Origin: Planctomycetota bacterium
Lineage (GTDB): Bacteria > Planctomycetota > Phycisphaerae > Phycisphaerales > Phycisphaeraceae
Length of the DNA: 64,000 nt
Reading direction: 5' to 3'
NCBI GenBank assembly: GCA_021413865.1
Contig: JAIOPN010000017.1
Coordinates: 236,133-300,132 of the forward strand
Shown: positions 60,433 through 64,000 of the stretch, in pieces
Numbering within the stretch: position 1 is the first letter of the stretch
How the letters are laid out: each line of letters opens with the position of its first letter
Notes under the pieces: model-generated
What the model was told of the DNA's origin: nothing
What the model saw: only the letters and a program-made list of their open reading frames with translations
The model's database searches: none
Made by a program: the position numbers and the translations under genes

Positions 60433-61104
60433 ATGGCTCGCATCCGCATCAAAATCTGCGGCATCAGGGACGTGGAGACCGCCCGCGCGGCGGTTGACGC
60501 CGGCGCGGACCTGATCGGGATGGTCTTCGTCGAGGCGTCGCCGCGCCTGGTGAGCGTGGAGACCGCGCGACGCATCGTTCAATCGCTGCCGGCACACGTC
60601 GAGCCCGTCGCATTGTTTGTGGATCACCCAGTGGACATGATCCGTGCGACTTGCGACGCCATCGGCGTGAAGACCGTGCAGTTGCATGGCAGGGAATCAC
60701 CGGCGGTGGTGGCACAACTCTGCCCGCTGCGGGTGATGAAGGCCCTCTCCGCCGAGAGCGACGACTGGGTGTCGGCGGCGAAGCCGTGGAACGGCGTCGT
60801 GAGTGAACTCGCTGCGGTGTTGTGCGACGCGGCCCCCCCGCCGGATGCGGCTAAAGGGTTCCGCGGCGGGCACGGACAGGCATTTGACTGGAATGCGTTG
60901 GCGGCGGCGAAGAAGGCGGGTGCTTTCGCCGGTTTCCCGCCACTATTCATGGCCGGGGGCCTGCATGCCGACAATGTTGCGGGCGCCATCGAGGCCGTGA
61001 GGCCCGACGGTGTCGATGTTTCCAGCGGCGTCGAGGCGTCGCGCGGCGTCAAAGACCCCGCCATGATCCGCGCTTTCTGCGCGGCCGTGCGGAACCGTGA
61101 GTGA
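60433..61104 (+). CDS. trpF: Phosphoribosylanthranilate isomerase
   Basis: 223 residues. TrpF barrel: KICGIRDVETARAAVDAGAD with catalytic Cys, LIGMVFVEASPRLVS, VKTVQLHG, catalytic Asp in the GVDVSSGVEASRG region, and GFRGGHGQAFDW, where other enzymes have GGTGxxFDW. Tryptophan biosynthesis, third step after anthranilate. No other trp gene is adjacent. It is 9 bases after pcrA and probably cotranscribed. Confidence 0.93.
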   Translation: MARIRIKICGIRDVETARAAVDAGADLIGMVFVEASPRLVSVETARRIVQSLPAHVEPVALFVDHPVDMIRATCDAIGVKTVQLHGRESPAVVAQLCPLRVMKALSAESDDWVSAAKPWNGVVSELAAVLCDAAPPPDAAKGFRGGHGQAFDWNALAAAKKAGAFAGFPPLFMAGGLHADNVAGAIEAVRPDGVDVSSGVEASRGVKDPAMIRAFCAAVRNRE

Positions 61105-61203
61105 TCGGCGGCGTCTGTCTATACCGTGGTCACGAGAATGGTTACAATCCCCCCGCGCATGTCTCGTGCTGTTGACTGGTCGCACCACTCCGGACCCGCC
61201 TTC

Positions 61204-63507
61204 ATGCCAGCGCCGAGCCACCCCCCTTCCAGCCGATCTTCACACCGCTGTCTCATCACCATTCCCGTCCGTCGCGCCGTTGTCGCGATGCTCACGCTCG
61301 GCCTGCTGCTCGGCCACGCCGCTCCCGCCCGGGCCCTGACCGAAGAAGAGGTCAACAAGACGACCGAGCGGCTGCAGACCTATCTCTATTCGCTCCAACA
61401 ACCAGACGGCTCCTGGGAGCCGACCAAGGACGCGCAGGTCGGCGGCCTGACGGCACTGGTCACGCTCGCACTGCTTGTGAGCGGGGACAGCCCACAGAAC
61501 CCCAAGATCGCCAAGGCGATCGACTACATGGCCCACATCGAGGCGGGCACTCCGCTGCTGCCCGGCGCGTCAGACCAGGGCTCGCTCGCCCCCAAACAGG
61601 TCACGCTCGCCAAGATGCGCGGCGAGGGCACCTACGCCCTGGGCGTCCGTTGCCACGTCTGGGGACAGCTCCCCCCGGAGTACCTCTCGCTGCTTGAGCA
61701 GGACGGCCAGCACCTCCTCCAGTTCAACCTGAACAAGGGCGACGGCTCCTTCCACTACGGCCGCGCCAACGGCTCGTGGGACAACAGCACCACGCAGTAC
61801 GGCGTCATGGGCGTCTGGGAAGCCGCCAAGCGCGGTATGAAGGTCCCCAACGAGTTCTGGGATGATGTCGCCAAGCACTACATGAGCTGCCAGAACCCCG
61901 ACGGAGGCTGGCAATACTCGGGCACCGGCGGCAACAGCACCTACGCCATGACCACCTCCGGCCTCACCGGCATGTTCATCGTGCGGCAGGAGCGCTTCGG
62001 CAGCAAAACCCCCAACATCCCCGAATCCGTAAGCAAGTCCATCCAGCGCGGCCTCGACTGGCTCGACAAGAACTACCTCGCCAACCCCAACTGGTATTTC
62101 ATGTACGGCGTCGAACGCGTCGGCCTCGCCAGCGGACGAAAGTATTTCAACAACCAGGACTGGTACCTCAGCGGCGCCCAGCTCATCGTCAGCGGCAACG
62201 TCTCCGGGCCCGCAGACGCCTCCTTCGCCCTGCTCTTCCTCTCGCGCGGCAAGCAGCCCGTCTGGGTCAGCAAGCTCCAACTGCCCAATCAGCCGTGGGA
62301 GATCAACCCGCACGACATGCAGTACCTGAGCCGGCTGATCAGCAACTTCCGCGAGTCCGAGCAGCTCTGGCAGGTCGTGCCCTTCTCATCCCCGCCCGAG
62401 GAATGGCTCAACACTCCGGTCCTCTACGTTGCCTCGGACAAAGCGCTGGACCTCGACACCGAGCAGAAGGCCAAGATCAAGCGCTACCTCGACCTGGGCG
62501 GCATGTTGCTGGCGACGCCCAACCGCGCCTCGCCCGAGTTCCGCAACTCGGTCCTCGCGCTGGCGAAGGACCTCTACCCCGACCTGCCCGTCAAGCCCCT
62601 GCCGCGCACCGACCCGCTCTTCAATGCCCTGTACAGGTTCGACCGCATCCCCGAGCAGGTCATGGGCGTCTCCAACGGCGCGCGCAACCTGATCCTCATC
62701 ACCGGCAAGGACTGGAGCACGGAGTTCCAGGGGATTGGGTTCTTCGGCAACGAAAAAACCCTCACCCAGGACGCGTCCGTCCTGCGCATGGCGGTCAACC
62801 TCTGGACCCACGCGACCGACAAGGGGACGCGCAACCTGCGGCTCGTCAACGCCGCCGCCTACAGCCCCCTGACCCGCGCATCGGGGACCGCCGTCACCAT
62901 CGGCCGCGCGTTCGTCGGCAAGGGCCGCGTCGTCGAGCCCAGCGCCTGGGACGCCGGCGGCAACGCCGTTTACCGCCAGACCGGCCTCAACGTCACCTCC
63001 CTGGACGTAGACCTCGCCTCCATAGGCGATTCCCCACTGCCCCTGATCCAACTCACCGGCGTTGACCCCGCTCCCCTCAGCGACGCGGAGACGCAGGCGA
63101 TCAAGACCTACGTGGGCAAGGGCGGCACGCTGCTGGTCGAAACGGTCGGCGGCATCGGCGAGTTCAGCCGGCAGGTCGAAGAGGCGCTCACCAAAGCGTT
63201 CGACAAGCGCCCCGAACCGATGTACATGATGCACGACCCGATCGTCACGGGCGCCGGCCTCCAGGGGGGGACCGATATCAGCCGTGTCGCGTACCGACGC
63301 ACGCTCGTCCTCACCGGCTTCGGCACCACCCCCCGCTTGTCCGCGATCTACGACGGGAAACGCCCCACCGTTATCTTCTCCCACGAAGACCTCACCCTGG
63401 GCCTGATGAACTTCCGCCAGACGGGGGTGCGCGGGTATTCGCCCGATGCCGCCCAGCGAGTCATGGGCAACATCCTCCTCTCGGTGTACAGGAACGCCCG
63501 TTACTGA
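61204..63507 (+). CDS. Secreted prenyltransferase/squalene-cyclase-like plus DUF4159 protein
   Basis: 767 residues from ATG 61204; ATG 61159 and others upstream are possible. A signal peptide precedes ALTEEEVNK. Residues about 40-330 resemble alpha/alpha-barrel repeats of squalene cyclase/prenyltransferase type (LYSLQQPDGSWEPTKDAQVG, MSCQNPDGGWQYSG). Residues about 400-600 resemble DUF4159 (TPVLYVASDKALDLDTEQKA, YLDLGGMLLATPN), with a second such region near 690 (VGKGGTLLVETVGG). Enzymatic activity is not established; the DxDD or DCTAE motif of true cyclases is not seen. The combination is characteristic of planctomycete secreted proteins. Confidence 0.72.
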   Translation: MPAPSHPPSSRSSHRCLITIPVRRAVVAMLTLGLLLGHAAPARALTEEEVNKTTERLQTYLYSLQQPDGSWEPTKDAQVGGLTALVTLALLVSGDSPQNPKIAKAIDYMAHIEAGTPLLPGASDQGSLAPKQVTLAKMRGEGTYALGVRCHVWGQLPPEYLSLLEQDGQHLLQFNLNKGDGSFHYGRANGSWDNSTTQYGVMGVWEAAKRGMKVPNEFWDDVAKHYMSCQNPDGGWQYSGTGGNSTYAMTTSGLTGMFIVRQERFGSKTPNIPESVSKSIQRGLDWLDKNYLANPNWYFMYGVERVGLASGRKYFNNQDWYLSGAQLIVSGNVSGPADASFALLFLSRGKQPVWVSKLQLPNQPWEINPHDMQYLSRLISNFRESEQLWQVVPFSSPPEEWLNTPVLYVASDKALDLDTEQKAKIKRYLDLGGMLLATPNRASPEFRNSVLALAKDLYPDLPVKPLPRTDPLFNALYRFDRIPEQVMGVSNGARNLILITGKDWSTEFQGIGFFGNEKTLTQDASVLRMAVNLWTHATDKGTRNLRLVNAAAYSPLTRASGTAVTIGRAFVGKGRVVEPSAWDAGGNAVYRQTGLNVTSLDVDLASIGDSPLPLIQLTGVDPAPLSDAETQAIKTYVGKGGTLLVETVGGIGEFSRQVEEALTKAFDKRPEPMYMMHDPIVTGAGLQGGTDISRVAYRRTLVLTGFGTTPRLSAIYDGKRPTVIFSHEDLTLGLMNFRQTGVRGYSPDAAQRVMGNILLSVYRNARY

Positions 63508-63855
63508 TCGCTGCATGGCCAAACTATTTTACGTGGGAATCTCATGGACAGTGGCGTGGCTTTGAAACAGGCGTAGAGGAGTTGGGGGGAGTTGGCCAGT
63601 GCGAGAGTGTGTCGTCGCACCTGTTGGGCGAGGGGTTCGATGCGGGTCTGGCCGTGGTTGGCGGTGGATCGTTTGATGTGACGCCAGACGTATTCTTGCG
63701 GGTTGAGTTCGATGGCGCGGGCGGCGGGCATCTGGCAGTTCATCCCCAGCTCACCGAGGATGCGCCCGGCGTGGTCGTGGTGATGCTCGACACCAAAGCG
63801 GTAGCGGATCAGTCGGCGGATCAACTCCGTGATCCACAGCACGCGATCGTAGCCG
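63501..63855 (-). pseudogene. IS630-family transposase remnant with deleted catalytic core
   Basis: The minus frame from about 63855 gives a winged-helix segment YDRVLWITELIRRLIRYRFG, then HDHAGRILGELGMNCQMPAA, running directly into ELNPQEYVWRHIKRS and LALANSPQLLYACFKATPL. These are the N-terminal DNA-binding and extreme C-terminal regions of IS630 transposases, joined near 63711-63717. The first two DDE acidic residues and about 130 intervening residues are missing; only the third Glu (NPQE) remains. The deletion kept the reading frame. The 5' end is cut by the adjacent IS3-type element. Transposition activity is not expected. Confidence 0.78.
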
Positions 63856-63860
63856 TGGTC

Positions 63861-64000
63861 TGGTCTTCCCCACGAACGGTTGGCGCGGGAATTTACGCCG
63901 CACGCGTGGCGTACTGTAGCTCGAATTGTGCCGGGCTGAGGTAGCCCAGCGTCGAATGTCTCCGCTGGTGGTTGTAGAACACCTCGATCCACTCGAAGAT
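63861..64000 (-). mobile_element. IS3-family insertion sequence, right end
   Basis: The element continues beyond the window. Its visible end includes the transposase 3' end (stop at 63893) and a probable terminus at TGGTCTTCCCCACG (63861-63874), consistent with the TG...CA ends of this family. It appears inserted into, and truncating, the IS630 remnant. Confidence 0.6.
63893..64000 (-). CDS. IS3-family transposase OrfB, C-terminal fragment
   Basis: The reverse frame from base 64000 encodes IFEWIEVFYNHQRRHSTLGY, then LSPAQFELQYATRAA and a TAA stop at 63895-63893. The NHQRRHSTLGYLSPAQFE motif is the hallmark C-terminus of IS3-family (rve) transposases. The frame is 5'-truncated by the window edge. 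Confidence 0.9.
   Translation of the reverse strand: MFEWIEVFYNHQRRHSTLGYLSPAQFELQYATRAA

Overview
This 64 kb window is a dense, GC-rich bacterial chromosome segment with no rRNA, tRNA or CRISPR array that I can recognise. The gene content points to Planctomycetota, most likely class Phycisphaerae. The indicators are a secreted giant protein whose N-terminus resembles the planctomycete LEPR-XLL signature, several Gfo/Idh/MocA oxidoreductases and xylose-isomerase-like TIM barrels, two PhyH dioxygenases, a prenyltransferase-like/DUF4159 protein, bactofilins, and large TerC-Cmk and Gfo/Idh-aldo/keto reductase fusions. The taxonomic call is inference from these families, not from a marker phylogeny.

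Layout. 1-0.9 kb: two overlapping bactofilin genes (the first cut by the window edge). 0.9-5.1 kb (minus): a ComEA-like helix-hairpin-helix protein, a GH10-fold protein without catalytic glutamates, and a Gfo/Idh-AKR fusion. 5.3-8.4 kb (plus): a PhyH dioxygenase and a LamG/N,N-dimethylformamidase-like protein. 8.4-19.4 kb: ychF, an MBL-fold hydrolase, a sugar isomerase-like TIM barrel, NfeD, FliN, a C45 hydrolase translationally coupled to an M24 peptidase, a pyruvate decarboxylase-like enzyme, nadK, a zinc alcohol dehydrogenase and uppP. 19.5-34.5 kb: metH with a clear promoter, then a long minus-strand run (nadB, LEA14-like lipoprotein, cstA, plsC, TerC-Cmk, mltA, ppdK). 34.7-44.3 kb: a second Gfo/Idh plus TIM-barrel pair, a dihydrouridine synthase, a lipoprotein, pgi, a GT-C glycosyltransferase, xseA and gap. 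44.5-50.1 kb: the large surface protein, an FGE-like secreted protein and a divergent WG-repeat protein. 50.1-55.0 kb (minus): rplI, ssb, rpsF, a DbpA/CsdA-type helicase and lipA, with palindromic repeats between operons. 55.1-63.5 kb (plus): PhyH, a HEAT-like lipoprotein, an RsbW-like kinase, a STAS protein, MlaE, pcrA/uvrD, trpF and the DUF4159 protein. The right edge holds mobile debris: an internally deleted IS630 transposase next to an IS3-family element that continues past the window.

Functional themes. Central carbon metabolism is well represented (pgi, gap, ppdK, pyruvate decarboxylase-like enzyme, cstA), and the gap and ppdK promoters share a nine-base spacer block in identical register, suggesting joint control. 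Envelope functions recur (uppP, mltA, plsC, MlaE, bactofilins, lipoproteins). Cofactor metabolism is covered by nadB, nadK, lipA and metH. The least-explained items are the TerC-PGPGW-Cmk fusion, the RsbW-STAS-MlaE cassette, the shared gap/ppdK promoter block and the 92-bp inverted-repeat element downstream of rplI. Genes are tightly packed; no gene-free stretch exceeds about 290 bases, and the longest (52049-52331) carries a promoter candidate and two palindromic repeats.
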